DNA of 64,000 bases from Leifsonia sp. AG29. Lineage in GTDB: Bacteria > Actinomycetota > Actinomycetes > Actinomycetales > Microbacteriaceae. The position numbers and the translations under genes are program-made. This document shows, piece by piece, positions 39,401-48,243 of this stretch; position 1 is the first letter of the stretch, and the number at the start of each line of letters is the position of its first letter. The notes below the pieces were generated by a model, which had not been told where the DNA came from, did no database searches, and worked only from the letters and a program-made list of their open reading frames with translations. Location of the stretch: contig NZ_VMSF01000001.1 of the NCBI RefSeq assembly GCF_009765225.1, positions 2,542,001 through 2,606,000 on the forward strand, in the 5' to 3' direction.

Positions 39401-41168
39401 GGTCGAGGAGCCCGCTCCCGAGGTCGAGCCCGCCCACGCCACCCGCGAGCGCGCCGCCGAGTACCTCTCGGCGCTCGTCGACGCGAAGCGCGCGCTGCCC
39501 GTGGGGATCGCCGGCGCACAGCGGTACGCCGCCATCGAGGACGCCAGCCGTCTCCGCGACGCTCTCGGCGTGCCCCTCCCGATCGGCGTGCCCACCGCCT
39601 TCATCGAGCCGGTCGACGACCCGCTCGGCGACCTCGTCAGCCGCTATGCGCGCACGCACGGCCCGTTCGAGACCGCCGAGATCGCGACACGGCTCGGGCT
39701 CGGCCCCGCCATCGTCCACGACGCGCTGCGGCGTCTCGCCCACGACGGCCGCGTGGTCGAGGGGGAGTTCCGTCCGCACGCGCACGGCTCGGAATGGAGC
39801 GATGCGGAGGTGCTCCGCCGTCTCCGGCGCCTGTCGCTCGCGGCGCTCCGGCAGGAGGTCGAACCGGTCGACACGCCGACCTTCGCGCGCTTCCTCCCCG
39901 ACTGGCAGCACATCGGCTCGACCCTTCGCGGCGTCGATGCCGTCGCCTCCGTGATCGAGCAGCTCTCGGGCGCCCGGATCCCGGCCTCGGCCTGGGAGTC
40001 GCTGGTGCTGCCGAGCCGCGTCGCGGATTACAGCCCGACGATGCTCGACGAACTCACCGCCACCGGCGAGGTCATCTGGGCGGGCGACGGGTCACTCCCG
40101 GGCAATGACGGCTGGATGAGCCTCCACCTCGCCGACTCGGCGCCGCTCACCCTCGCCCCGCCGACCGAGCACGAACCGGACGACCTCCAGCGAAGCGTCC
40201 TCGCCGCGCTCGCCCGGGGCGGCGGCTACTTCTTCCGTCAGCTCTCCGACACGCTCGGAACCGAACGCGGCGCGCCCGTCGACGATGCCGACCTCGTCCG
40301 GGCGCTCTGGGATCTCGTCTGGGCGGGGCTCGTCACGAACGACACCCTCGCGCCGCTCCGGACGCTCACCGGAGGAGGGACGGCCGCCCACAAGCGCCCG
40401 CGGCAGCCGGCGAGATCCCGGATGTACCGCGGTCGGGTCGCGCCGCGATCCTCGACCATGGTCACCCGCATGGGACCCCCGACAGCTGCCGGTCGCTGGT
40501 CGCTCCTCCCGGACCGCGACCTCGACTCGACCGTCCGCGCGCACGCTCAGGCCGAGACGCTCCTCGACCGGTACGGCGTCGTCACCCGCGGCTCCGTGAT
40601 GAACGAGGGGACACCGGGCGGGTTCGCGCTCGCCTACAAGGTGCTGAGCGGCTTCGAGGAGACCGGGCGCGCGCGTCGCGGATACTTCGTCGAGACGCTG
40701 GGAGGCGCCCAGTTCGCGACGGGCGCCACGGTGGACCGGCTCCGCTCCTTCTCGCGCGACCACACCCAGCCGCGCTCGTTCGACGCCGTCGCGGTGGCGG
40801 CCACCGACCCCGCCAACGCCTACGGCGCCGCGCTCCCGTGGCCCGCCGTCCCGGCCGAGAGCGGGACCGGGCATCGCCCCGGGCGCAAGGCCGGCGCACT
40901 GGTGGTGCTGGTCGACGGCGAGCTGGTGATCTACGTCGAACGCGGAGGCAAGAGCCTGCTGTGCTTCACCGACCTCGCCGACGAGGCCGCTGCTCCCACG
41001 CTGGCCGCCGCGGCCCGCGCCCTGGCCGGCCTGGTGACCTCACGCCGGGTCGACAAGCTCGCGATCGAGACCGTCAACGGGTCGCCGGTGCTCGGCACCG
41101 CCCTCGGAGACGCCCTCGGAGACGCCGGATTCCTGGCCACACCGCGCGGCCTGCGGCTGCGCTCATGA
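36438..41168 (+). CDS. lhr: Lhr-like large superfamily 2 helicase
   Basis: 1576-aa Lhr, a DNA-repair-associated ATP-dependent 3'-5' helicase. Motifs: I APTGSGKTLASFLW, II DEVH (VIVDEVHAVAST), III SAT (GLSATVRPP), VI QRVGRAGHQ. The winged-helix and beta-barrel regions and the long C-terminal Lhr domain extend to about 1570, as in full-length Lhr. An Ala/Pro/Glu-rich linker occupies about residues 955-1000. The ATG at 36438 has GGAGG 9 nt upstream. nei2 begins 33 nt after its stop; the two probably form a base-damage repair unit. Confidence 0.97.
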   Translation: MGDVLERFSPATREWFRGAFAAPTPAQEGAWEAISHGRHALVIAPTGSGKTLASFLWAIDRLAAAPRPADARPGTRVLYISPLKALGVDVERNLRAPLVGITQTAKRLGSDPPAVSVGVRSGDTPSADRRALVSSPPDILITTPESLFLMLTSQARDTLRSVETVIVDEVHAVASTKRGAHLALSLERLDQLLAAPAQRIGLSATVRPPEEVARFLGGRAPVEVVAPPAGKRFDLRVVVPVEDMSELGTSTFASDNDDGSGPQTGSIWPHVEEAIVDRVLANRSSIVFANSRRLAERLTARLNEIYEERVLGGTVDEEQPRHAPAELMGGAGQTRGSQAVADAETLVLARAHHGSVSKEQRAIIEDDLKSGRLRCVVATSSLELGIDMGAVDLVVQVEAPPSVASGLQRVGRAGHQVGEVSRGVVFPKHRADLIHSAVATERMAAGLIETLRVPANPLDILAQQTVAAAALEPIDADDWFDAVRRSAPFATLPRSAYDATLDLLAGRYPSDEFAELRPRIVWDRDSGTITGRPGAQRLAVTSGGTIPDRGLFGVYMVGEKASRVGELDEEMVYESRVGDVFALGSTSWRIQEITHDRVLVTPAFGEPGRLPFWKGDGIGRPAELGEAVGRFIRELGSASPADAELRCVEAGLDAWATSNLLAFLAEQKQATGHIPTDKTLVVERFRDELGDWRVVLHSPYGTQVHSPWALAVQARVRERYGVDAGAMAADDGIIVRIPDTESQPPGGELFVFEPRELEDIVTSEVGGSALFASRFRESAARALLLPKYNPGKRSPLWQQRQKAAQLLDVARKYPSFPIILETIREVLQDVYDLPALGEVTRQIEQRRIRLVETSTDSASPFARSLLFGYVAAFMYEGDSPLAERRAAALSLDAGLLAELLGRAELRELLDPAVIERVERQLQRLSPDRRVRGVEGVADLLRLLGPLSVDEVAARLQGDDAGEAAAAAEAAAAPTIAEAAEAPAADGPPVEEPAPEVEPAHATRERAAEYLSALVDAKRALPVGIAGAQRYAAIEDASRLRDALGVPLPIGVPTAFIEPVDDPLGDLVSRYARTHGPFETAEIATRLGLGPAIVHDALRRLAHDGRVVEGEFRPHAHGSEWSDAEVLRRLRRLSLAALRQEVEPVDTPTFARFLPDWQHIGSTLRGVDAVASVIEQLSGARIPASAWESLVLPSRVADYSPTMLDELTATGEVIWAGDGSLPGNDGWMSLHLADSAPLTLAPPTEHEPDDLQRSVLAALARGGGYFFRQLSDTLGTERGAPVDDADLVRALWDLVWAGLVTNDTLAPLRTLTGGGTAAHKRPRQPARSRMYRGRVAPRSSTMVTRMGPPTAAGRWSLLPDRDLDSTVRAHAQAETLLDRYGVVTRGSVMNEGTPGGFALAYKVLSGFEETGRARRGYFVETLGGAQFATGATVDRLRSFSRDHTQPRSFDAVAVAATDPANAYGAALPWPAVPAESGTGHRPGRKAGALVVLVDGELVIYVERGGKSLLCFTDLADEAAAPTLAAAARALAGLVTSRRVDKLAIETVNGSPVLGTALGDALGDAGFLATPRGLRLRS

Positions 41169-41201
41169 ACCCGCACTGCGAGACCACTCCGAAGGCCGCG
41201 C

Positions 41202-41978
41202 ATGCCTGAGGGCGACACCGTCTACCAGGCCGCGCGGCGCCTCCACCGCGCCCTCGCCGGGCGCGTGCTCACCGTCACCGACTTCCGCGTGCCCGCTTAC
41301 GCGACCGTCGATCTCTCTGGGCAGCGGATGGACGAGGTGGTCAGCCGGGGCAAGCACCTCCTCATGCACGTCGGCGACCACGTGATCCACAGCCACCTGA
41401 AGATGGAGGGCACCTGGGAGGTGTACCCGCCGGACGGCCGGTGGCGTCACCCCGCGTACCAGGCACGCGCGGTCCTCCGCACCGAGGACGCCCAGGCGGT
41501 CGGCTTCCAGCTCGGGCTCCTCGAAGTCCTCCCGAGAAGCGCCGAGGCGGAGGCCGTGGGCTACCTGGGCCCGGACCTGCTCGGCCCCGACTGGGACGCC
41601 GAGGAGGCGATCCGTCGTCTGTCCGCGAACCCGGAGGCGCCCATCGCCGTCGCCCTGCTCGACCAGCGGAACCTCGCCGGGGTCGGCAACGTCTACGCCA
41701 ACGAGATCTGCTTCGTGCGCGGGGTGCTCCCCACACGGCCCATCGCCGACGTGGATGTTCCCGCCGCGGTGTCGCTCGCCCACCGCATGCTGGTCGCGAA
41801 CCGCGATCGCACCGTCCGGGTCACCACCGGCGACACCCGGCGCGGCCGGAACACGTGGGTCTACGGCCGGCAGGGGCAGCCGTGCCGCCGCTGCGGCACG
41901 CCGATCCGGCGGATCGAGCTCGGGCGCACCGAACTCGAGGAGCGCGTCACCTACTTCTGCCCCGTCTGCCAGACCTGA
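41202..41978 (+). CDS. nei2: Formamidopyrimidine-DNA glycosylase/endonuclease VIII family (Nei2-like)
   Basis: 258-aa Fpg/Nei DNA glycosylase-AP lyase that excises oxidised bases. The N-terminal MPEGDTVYQA gives the catalytic Pro2/Glu3; a Lys in SRGKHLLMH and the H2TH region LLDQRNLAGVGNVYANE follow. A C-terminal zinc finger has CRRC and CPVC. MPEGDT rather than MPELPE indicates Nei type. It starts 33 nt after lhr. Confidence 0.95.
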   Translation: MPEGDTVYQAARRLHRALAGRVLTVTDFRVPAYATVDLSGQRMDEVVSRGKHLLMHVGDHVIHSHLKMEGTWEVYPPDGRWRHPAYQARAVLRTEDAQAVGFQLGLLEVLPRSAEAEAVGYLGPDLLGPDWDAEEAIRRLSANPEAPIAVALLDQRNLAGVGNVYANEICFVRGVLPTRPIADVDVPAAVSLAHRMLVANRDRTVRVTTGDTRRGRNTWVYGRQGQPCRRCGTPIRRIELGRTELEERVTYFCPVCQT

Positions 41979-42001
41979 CCGACGCCCGCACAGCGAGCGA
42001 C

Positions 42002-42032
42002 GGGCCCGGCCCCTCGGAAAGGAACCGGGCCC
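42002..42032. terminator. Hairpin between convergent nei2 and FMN reductase
   Basis: Perfect 8-bp stem GGGCCCGG/CCGGGCCC with a 15-nt loop, 24 nt after the nei2 stop and 40 nt from the stop of the opposing gene. It could end transcription from both sides; no T-run. Confidence 0.5.
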
Positions 42033-42071
42033 GCTGACGCGCCGGTGAACGGCTTCGCTGGCGGCGAGCCG

Positions 42072-42659
42072 TCAGGCCGCCGCCTCCTCCTCGGTGTCCG
42101 CCTCGGCCGCGCGCACCCCGGCGAGCGCCGCCGACCACGACTCGAGCTGGTCGAACAGCGGCGTGAGAGCCGCCTCCTGCTGCGCCGTCGGCTTCAGCTG
42201 CCAGTTCTCGAAGTCGTGAGCGAGGCTCAGCCCGACGAACGCACTCACGGTCGCGACCTGCAGCTGCGACAGCACGAGGCGCAGGTGCTCGACGGCGCGC
42301 GCGCCCCCGTAGACGCCGTAGCTCACGAAGCCGGCCGCCTTGTTGTACCACTCGGCGCCGACGTAATCGATCGCGTTCTTCAGCGCGCCGGAGGTGCTGT
42401 GGTTGTACTCGGGCGTCACGAACAGGTAGCCGTCGAACTCGGCGATCTTCGCCGCCCACGCCTTGGTGTGCTCGCCGGCGTACTGCCCCATGGCCGCGGG
42501 GAGCGCCTCGTCGAGGTGCGGGAGGTTCCACTCGAGCAGGTCCACCAGCTCGTACTCGACGCCGTCGCGCTGCGAGGCGTGCTCGAACACCCAGCGGGCC
42601 ACGGACTCGCCGTTCCGGCCGGGGCGGGTGCTTCCGATGATGATGGCGATCTTCGTCAT
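42072..42659 (-). CDS. NADPH-dependent FMN reductase (flavodoxin-like)
   Basis: 195-aa NADPH-dependent FMN reductase/quinone reductase. The FMN phosphate-binding motif GSTRPGRNGE lies at the N-terminus, with VTPEYNHSTSGALKNAIDY as the second signature. Probable role in quinone or electrophile detoxification. The ATG at 42659 has GAAAGG 5 nt upstream. It is divergent from a MarR regulator, which typically represses such reductases. Confidence 0.95.
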   Translation of the reverse strand: MTKIAIIIGSTRPGRNGESVARWVFEHASQRDGVEYELVDLLEWNLPHLDEALPAAMGQYAGEHTKAWAAKIAEFDGYLFVTPEYNHSTSGALKNAIDYVGAEWYNKAAGFVSYGVYGGARAVEHLRLVLSQLQVATVSAFVGLSLAHDFENWQLKPTAQQEAALTPLFDQLESWSAALAGVRAAEADTEEEAAA

Positions 42660-42773
42660 GTCAGCCTTTCGATGAATGATGACGTGTCACCGATCCGCAA
42701 CGACCTGGGCGGGCCGGCCATTCCCTCCCGGTCTGAAGATCCGCTCAGGACGGGCACCGTGCGAGGATGGCGT

Positions 42774-43292
42774 ATGGCCTCCGCGCTGCCCCGAGAAGAC
42801 CCTCGCCGCCTGAGCGGGCCCGAGGCGGAGCTGTTCCACGAGTTCTATCTGATGCGCCGGGGCTTCGACCGTGCGCTCGACCTCCAGCTGCAGCGCGACG
42901 ACCGCGTGTCCATCTCCGAGATGGAGGTGCTCATGGCGCTCGTCCGGGCGCCCGGCCGCCGGCTGCGGGTGCGCGACATCGTGGCCCAGACCGGGTGGGA
43001 GAAGAGCCGCGTCTCGCACCAGGTCACGCGGATGGCGGCCCGGGGCCTCGTCGAACGTCAGGAGTGCTCGGAGGACCGCCGCGCCAGCTGGGTCCACCTG
43101 ACGGGGGAAGGGCGGCGCGTGGTCGTCCATGCCCTCCCCGGCCACACCGCGACGATCAGGCGGGTGCTGTTCGACGCCCTGACCGATGAGCAGCGGGAGC
43201 AGCTGCTCGAGATCTCCCAGGCGATGACCGCCGCCATCCGCGGGGAGCAGAGCGGCGAGAGCTGCGACGAGGACGCTGCACAGACCGGCTGA
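42774..43292 (+). CDS. MarR-family transcriptional regulator
   Basis: 172-aa MarR regulator. The winged HTH has RDIVAQTGWEKSRVSHQVTR and the wing RQECSEDRRASWVHLTGEG. It is divergent from the FMN reductase gene. The 114-bp intergenic region holds TGACGTGTCA (42680-42689), a small imperfect dyad near the reductase start that could be its operator. The ATG at 42774 is preceded by GAGGATGG at 3 nt. The inducer is unknown. Confidence 0.9.
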   Translation: MASALPREDPRRLSGPEAELFHEFYLMRRGFDRALDLQLQRDDRVSISEMEVLMALVRAPGRRLRVRDIVAQTGWEKSRVSHQVTRMAARGLVERQECSEDRRASWVHLTGEGRRVVVHALPGHTATIRRVLFDALTDEQREQLLEISQAMTAAIRGEQSGESCDEDAAQTG

Positions 43293-43374
43293 CCGACCCG
43301 AAATCCTGATGATTCATCGGGAACGCCGTCGGAAACCAGGATGTCCACAGCCTCCTCCCTTTAGCGTTCTGGAT

Positions 43375-45108
43375 GTGCGACGCCCGAACTTCCCCGCGCC
43401 CGAACCCGGCGGACGCGACTCCTCCGAGCCGCCCACCGAGGTCTTCGGTCGCGCCTCCGCCCCCGACCCTCGCCGACCCGTGCGTGCGACGCGCCCGGTC
43501 GGGGCGCCCGCGTCGCGCCCGTCCGCACCCGCTGCCCCCGGGGACCGCCCGGCGTCGGCGGCGGGTGCAGGTGCGGGCGCGGAGAGCCTCTTCGGCCTCG
43601 GCGGCGGAAGCACCGGCGGCGGCCGCAACGGTGACGGAGGCGGCACCGGCGGCAACGGTGACGGAGGCGGCACGGGTGGTCCGGCCGGACGCCCCCCGAG
43701 GCGGCGCAAGCGCACCAAGCGCATCATCGCCTGGACGGCGGCCGCTCTCGCGGTGATCCTCGTCGTCCTCGGCGGTTACGCGGCCTACAGCTACTTCCGC
43801 TTCGTGGGCGGCGTCAAGCACGTCGACGTGATCAGCAAGACCGGTAACGACGTGGACGGCCAGGATCAGAACATCCTGCTCGTCGGCGACGACCACCGGC
43901 CCGACAACGCGACCCCGCAGGAGATGGCGCAGCTGAGCACCACCCAGGACGGCGGCGGGACCAACACGGACACGATGATGATCCTGCACATCCCCGCGAA
44001 CGGGAAGTCGGCGACCCTCATCTCGCTCCCCCGCGACTCGTGGGTCGACGTGCCGGGTCACGGCATGAACAAGCTGAACTCCGCCTTCTCCCTGGGAGGC
44101 GGCGGGAGCGACCCGAAGTCGGGAGCGAAGCTGCTCATCCAGACGGTTCAGAACCTCACGGGCCTGAGCATCGACCACTACGTCCGGGTGTCCCTCCTCG
44201 GGTTCTACACGATCGCCAAGGCCCTCGGGCCGGTGCAGGTGTGCCTCAACGACGCCGTCGACGACCCGTACTCGGGCGCGAACTTCCCGAAGGGAGTCTC
44301 CACCCTGAACGCGCAGCAGGCGCTGTCGTTCGTGCGTCAGCGGCACGGGCTCCCCCGCGGCGACCTCGACCGCGTGGTGCGCCAGCAGTACTTCCTCTCG
44401 GTGGAGGCGCACAAGTTCCTGTCCGCCGGCACGCTGCTGAACCCGGCGAAGCTGACGAACACCCTCGACGCGGTCAGCGGCTCGCTCGAGACCGACCCGG
44501 GCCTCAACTTCCTGCAGCTCGCGGCGCAGCTCCAGGGCCTCACGGGCGGCCACATCCAGTCGGCCACGATCCCGATCTCGGGCACGCCGACGATCACGGT
44601 CGACGGCTCGGACATCTCGATCGTCCAGGTCGACACGGCGGCGATGCCGGCGTTCATCCAGAGCATCATGGGTACGCCCACCGCCTATGACAACGCCCAG
44701 CCGGCCAAGCCCGCCGACACGACGGTGACGGTCCTCAACGGCGGCAGCCAGAACGGCGCGGCCACAACGGCCACGCAGACGCTCGCGGCCGCGGGCTTCA
44801 AGACCGGCACGCCGGGCGACGCGACCACGCGGGCCACCACCGTCATCCAGTACAAGTCGGGCCAGGAGGCGCAGGCGAAGGCCGTCGCCGCCTACCTGCC
44901 GGGTGCCGCGGTCCAGCAGACGGACAGCGTGAGCACGGTGACCGTCGTCCTCGGGGACGACGGCATCATGCCGGCAGCGCCGTCCAGCGGCGGCTCCAGC
45001 GCAGGCTCCGGAGGGAGCTCGGGTCAGAGCGCGTCGCAGGCGCCCGCCCCGGCCCCCACGCCGAGCGGGCCGGCCACCAACTACAGCGACAAGGTCTGCA
45101 TCAACTGA
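43375..45108 (+). CDS. LytR-CpsA-Psr (LCP) family cell-wall glycopolymer ligase with LytR_C domain
   Basis: 577-aa LCP phosphotransferase that attaches glycopolymers to peptidoglycan on the outer face. A disordered Pro/Gly cytoplasmic region (about 1-110) ends in RRRKRTKR, then one membrane helix (117-141). The LCP domain follows, with NILLVGDDHRPDNATPQEM, TDTMMILHIP, LISLPRDSWV and FVRQRHGLPRGDLDR (catalytic Arg/Asp). A LytR_C domain (TVTVLNGGSQNGAAT) lies near 460-550. GTG at 43375 follows TAGCGT by 7 nt, indicating a leaderless start. Confidence 0.93.
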   Translation: MRRPNFPAPEPGGRDSSEPPTEVFGRASAPDPRRPVRATRPVGAPASRPSAPAAPGDRPASAAGAGAGAESLFGLGGGSTGGGRNGDGGGTGGNGDGGGTGGPAGRPPRRRKRTKRIIAWTAAALAVILVVLGGYAAYSYFRFVGGVKHVDVISKTGNDVDGQDQNILLVGDDHRPDNATPQEMAQLSTTQDGGGTNTDTMMILHIPANGKSATLISLPRDSWVDVPGHGMNKLNSAFSLGGGGSDPKSGAKLLIQTVQNLTGLSIDHYVRVSLLGFYTIAKALGPVQVCLNDAVDDPYSGANFPKGVSTLNAQQALSFVRQRHGLPRGDLDRVVRQQYFLSVEAHKFLSAGTLLNPAKLTNTLDAVSGSLETDPGLNFLQLAAQLQGLTGGHIQSATIPISGTPTITVDGSDISIVQVDTAAMPAFIQSIMGTPTAYDNAQPAKPADTTVTVLNGGSQNGAATTATQTLAAAGFKTGTPGDATTRATTVIQYKSGQEAQAKAVAAYLPGAAVQQTDSVSTVTVVLGDDGIMPAAPSSGGSSAGSGGSSGQSASQAPAPAPTPSGPATNYSDKVCIN

Positions 45109-45117
45109 CGCCTGCGC

Positions 45118-46854
45118 TCAGTCGAACAGCCTCCGGAACACGTTGGTGTCGGCGAGATCGATCAGTTCGTCGCCCCGCCCGGACATGATCGTGCGCAGCG
45201 CGTAGAGGGTGAAGCCCGCGACCTGCTTGGCCGTGATCGCCGGTGGGATGCTGAGCTCCTGACGCGCCGTCACCACGTCGACGAGCGCGGGCCCGTCGTG
45301 GGCGAACGCGGTCCGCAGCGCGCCCTCGAGCTCATCCGGCTTCTCGACGCGCTGGCCGTGGATGCCCATCGCCTGCGCGACGGCGGCGAAGTCGGGGTTG
45401 TCGAGCTGCGTACCGAAGTTGACGAAGCCCGCCGCCTTCATCTCCACCTCGACGAAGTTGAGGGAGGAGTTGTTGAAGACGACGACCTTCACCGGGAGGC
45501 GGTTCTGCCGGAGGGTGAGGAGCTCCCCGAGCAGCATCGACAGGCCGCCGTCACCGGAGAGCGCGATCACCTGGCGGCCGGGGAAGGCGCTCTGAGCACC
45601 GATGGCCTGCGGCAGGGCGTTCGCCATCGACCCGTGGGTGAAGGAGCCGATGAGCCTCCGCGCCCCGTTCATGCGCAGATACCTCGCAGCCCAGACGACC
45701 GGCGAGCCGACGTCCGGGATGAAGACCGCGTCGTCGCTCGAGAGCTCGCTGACCAGCCTGGCCAGATATTGCGGATGGATCGGCGTGCGGTTGCGGTCGT
45801 TGACCGCGAGGTCGTCCAGGCTCTTGCGGGCGCGCCCGTAGTGCTGCAGCGACGAGTCGAGGTGCTTGCGGTCCGAGCGCTTCCGGATCAGCGGGAGGAG
45901 CGCCTCCACGGTGTCGCGGACGCTGCCGACGAGCGCCACATCGAGCGGCACCCGGCGCCCGAGGTTCTCGCCGCGGAGGTCGACCTGGATGATCTTCGCC
46001 TTCGACGGGTAGAACTGCTGGTACGGGAAGTCGGTGCCCAGCATGAGGAGCGCGTCGCACGCCTCCATGGCCCGGTAGCCGGAGGAGAAGCCGAGCAGAC
46101 CGGTCATGCCGACGTCGTAGGGGTTGTCGTACTCGACGAACTCCTTGCCGCGCATGGCGTGCACGACGGGCGCCTGCAGTCTCGCCGCGATGGCGACGAG
46201 CTGGTCGTGCGCGCCCTCGGTGCCGGCCCCGGCGAGGATGGTCACGCGGCGCGCGTCGTTGAGGATCTCGGCCGCTCCCGCCAGCTCGGCGTCGGTCGGC
46301 CGCGTCACGCGCGGCGAGTAGGTGATCGGCGCGGACTTGGCACGGCCCGCGCTGTCCGCCAGGAAGATCTCGCCGGGGACGACGATCACGGCGACTCCGC
46401 GCTTCTCGACCGCCGTGCGCATCGCGATCTCGAGGATGCGCGGCATCTGGTCCGCCTGGCTGACGAGCTCGACGTACACCGCCGCCTCGCCGAAGACCTC
46501 ACGCGGGTGCGTCTCCTGGAAGTACCCGCTGCCGATCTCGGGGCCAGGGATCTGCGCGGCGATCGCGAGCACCGGCACGCGGCTCCGGTTCGCGTCGTAG
46601 AGGCCGTTGATCAGGTGGGTGTTGCCCGGTCCGCAGCTGCCGGCGCAGACGGCCAGGCCGCCGGTGAGCGCGGCCTCCGCACCGGCGGCGAACGCCGCGG
46701 ACTCCTCGTGGCGGACGTGCTCCCACGTCAGGGCGCCGTCGCTGCGGCGGATCGCGTCGGTGAACCCGTTGAGGGAGTCTCCGGGGATCCCGTAGACCCG
46801 GCTCACTCCGGCGTCCCGGAGGATCTCGACGATGGTGTCGGCGACGGTGGGCAT
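45118..46854 (-). CDS. poxB: Thiamine-diphosphate-dependent pyruvate oxidase/quinone dehydrogenase (PoxB-like)
   Basis: 578-aa ThDP enzyme. The catalytic Glu50 is in RHEESAAFAAG, the ThDP motif SGDGGLSMLLGELLTLRQ is followed by VVVFNNSSLNFVE, and a central FAD-type domain lies between. It oxidises pyruvate to acetate and CO2, feeding electrons to quinone. The C-terminal tail of PoxB, which binds lipid, is not obvious. ATG 46854 has GGGAAGGGA close upstream. It is divergent from an ArpA-like TetR gene. Confidence 0.93.
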   Translation of the reverse strand: MPTVADTIVEILRDAGVSRVYGIPGDSLNGFTDAIRRSDGALTWEHVRHEESAAFAAGAEAALTGGLAVCAGSCGPGNTHLINGLYDANRSRVPVLAIAAQIPGPEIGSGYFQETHPREVFGEAAVYVELVSQADQMPRILEIAMRTAVEKRGVAVIVVPGEIFLADSAGRAKSAPITYSPRVTRPTDAELAGAAEILNDARRVTILAGAGTEGAHDQLVAIAARLQAPVVHAMRGKEFVEYDNPYDVGMTGLLGFSSGYRAMEACDALLMLGTDFPYQQFYPSKAKIIQVDLRGENLGRRVPLDVALVGSVRDTVEALLPLIRKRSDRKHLDSSLQHYGRARKSLDDLAVNDRNRTPIHPQYLARLVSELSSDDAVFIPDVGSPVVWAARYLRMNGARRLIGSFTHGSMANALPQAIGAQSAFPGRQVIALSGDGGLSMLLGELLTLRQNRLPVKVVVFNNSSLNFVEVEMKAAGFVNFGTQLDNPDFAAVAQAMGIHGQRVEKPDELEGALRTAFAHDGPALVDVVTARQELSIPPAITAKQVAGFTLYALRTIMSGRGDELIDLADTNVFRRLFD

Positions 46855-47000
46855 GGGTCCTTCCCTTCGATCGGCGGGCGCCGCCGGCCTGTGGAGGCGA
46901 CAGGGGCGACGGTCGCCACGCTACCCCGCTCCACCGGGGCGCGGACAAGACCCGACAGCGCACTCGCCGGGCCGGGACAGGGCGCTACTGTTGACCCGTC

Positions 47001-47651
47001 ATGGTCATTCAGGCTCGCGCTCAGCTCACGCGCGACACGATCGTCGCGGGGGCCGCGACCGTCTTCGGCAACCGCGGCTACGGGCTCTCGTCGATCGCCG
47101 ACATCGCCGCCGAGGCCGGCGCCACCAAGGGGGCGCTGTACTTCCACTTCTCGTCGAAGGACGAGCTCGCCCGCGCCGTCATCGAGGAGCAGCACACGCG
47201 CACCATGACGGCCGCGGCGGAGATCATGCAGGAGGGGCGTCCCGGGCTCGAGACGATGGTGCTGCTCAGCCGCAGGCTCGCCCTGCAGATCCTCGAGGAC
47301 CCGGTGGTGCAGGCCGGGATCCGGCTCACGACGGACGTGTCCTCGTTCGAGCATCCCGTCTCCGAGCCGTGCCGCGACTGGCTCGAGACGGCGGAGGACC
47401 TGTTCGCGCGCAGCGTGCGCGAGGGAGACCTGGCCCCGACGGTCGACGTGGGCGAGCTCGCGTACGTCATCGTGGCCGCCTTCACGGGCGTGCAGCTCGT
47501 CTCGCACACGCTGACCGGCCGCGCCGACCTGCTCGAGCGGGTGCGCCTGCTGTGGCGCGTCCTCCTGCCCGGCATCGTCGTGCCCGAGCGCCTGGAGGCT
47601 CTGAGAGCTCTCCCCGACCTCGTCGTCGACGGCGAACCGGCGATCGGCTGA
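47001..47651 (+). CDS. ArpA/ScbR-like TetR regulator (gamma-butyrolactone-receptor family)
   Basis: 216-aa TetR. HTH region GYGLSSIADIAAEAGATKGA then LYFHFSSKDELARAVIEEQ; the TKGALYFHF segment is characteristic of ArpA/ScbR butyrolactone receptors. The ligand domain has the spaced Trp of that family (PCRDWLETAEDLFARSVREG). The ATG at 47001 is preceded by TACTGT at 9 nt. It is divergent from poxB. No AfsA-type synthase or biosynthetic cluster is in the window, so it may sense another small molecule. Confidence 0.88.
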   Translation: MVIQARAQLTRDTIVAGAATVFGNRGYGLSSIADIAAEAGATKGALYFHFSSKDELARAVIEEQHTRTMTAAAEIMQEGRPGLETMVLLSRRLALQILEDPVVQAGIRLTTDVSSFEHPVSEPCRDWLETAEDLFARSVREGDLAPTVDVGELAYVIVAAFTGVQLVSHTLTGRADLLERVRLLWRVLLPGIVVPERLEALRALPDLVVDGEPAIG

Positions 47652-47743
47652 CCCCGGGAGTGCCCGGCCGCCGCGCCCCCGCGCAGCGACCGGGCCCTCG
47701 CCCCCTGGACGGCCCCCTGCCGTTGGTCCGAGTATACCTCAGT

Positions 47744-47768
47744 AACCGGACGATCGGTTTGTTTTTTT
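47744..47768 (+). terminator. tetR terminator or operator hairpin
   Basis: AACCG-N6-CGGTT (47744-47759) followed by TGTTTTTTT (to 47768), 93 nt after the tetR stop. The stem is only 5 bp but the T-run is the longest in the window. The dyad also looks like a TetR operator half-site pair. Confidence 0.55.
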
Positions 47769-47865
47769 CGAAGCGTGCCCCCGGGTCGACGCCGGAGACT
47801 CCCGACTTCGCCGGTTACACTCGCCGTGGGGGCCGCGGGCGCGGCTGAGGTTCGGGGAGGCGCCG

Positions 47866-48243
47866 ATGGCGGCACGGAAGAAGAACGCTAAGCGGGCGAC
47901 GATGCGCCTCGTCTACATCGACTTCTGGTCGGCGCTCAAGATCTCGTTCCTCGTCAGTCTCGTCGTGGCCGTGGTCACGGTCGTCGTCGGCCTGCTGCTG
48001 TGGTGGGCGCTGGACCGCTTCGGCGTGGTCCACAGCGCGCAGACCTTCCTGGAGGGCATCGCCGGCTCGAACGGTGCCGGGCTGGTCGCGGGGCTGACCT
48101 TCCCCAACGTGATGACCTTCACCCTCGTCGTCGCGCTGCTCGAGGTGATCGTCGTCTCGGCGCTCGGTGCCATCCTCGCCGCACTGTTCACCCTGGCCGT
48201 TCAGGTGGTCGGCGGCTGGAAGGTCACGTTCGGGAGCGACTGA
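47866..48243 (+). CDS. DUF3566 membrane protein
   Basis: 125-aa DUF3566 membrane protein with the family start MRLVYIDFWSALKISFLVS and two helices (about 24-48 and 85-112). DUF3566 genes usually lie beside gyrA; this copy does not, so it may be a paralogue. The ATG at 47866 has GGGAGG 5 nt upstream, and TACACT at 47816-47821 is a possible -10. The function is unknown. It converges on bioQ (20-nt overlap of the ends). Confidence 0.9.
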   Translation: MAARKKNAKRATMRLVYIDFWSALKISFLVSLVVAVVTVVVGLLLWWALDRFGVVHSAQTFLEGIAGSNGAGLVAGLTFPNVMTFTLVVALLEVIVVSALGAILAALFTLAVQVVGGWKVTFGSD

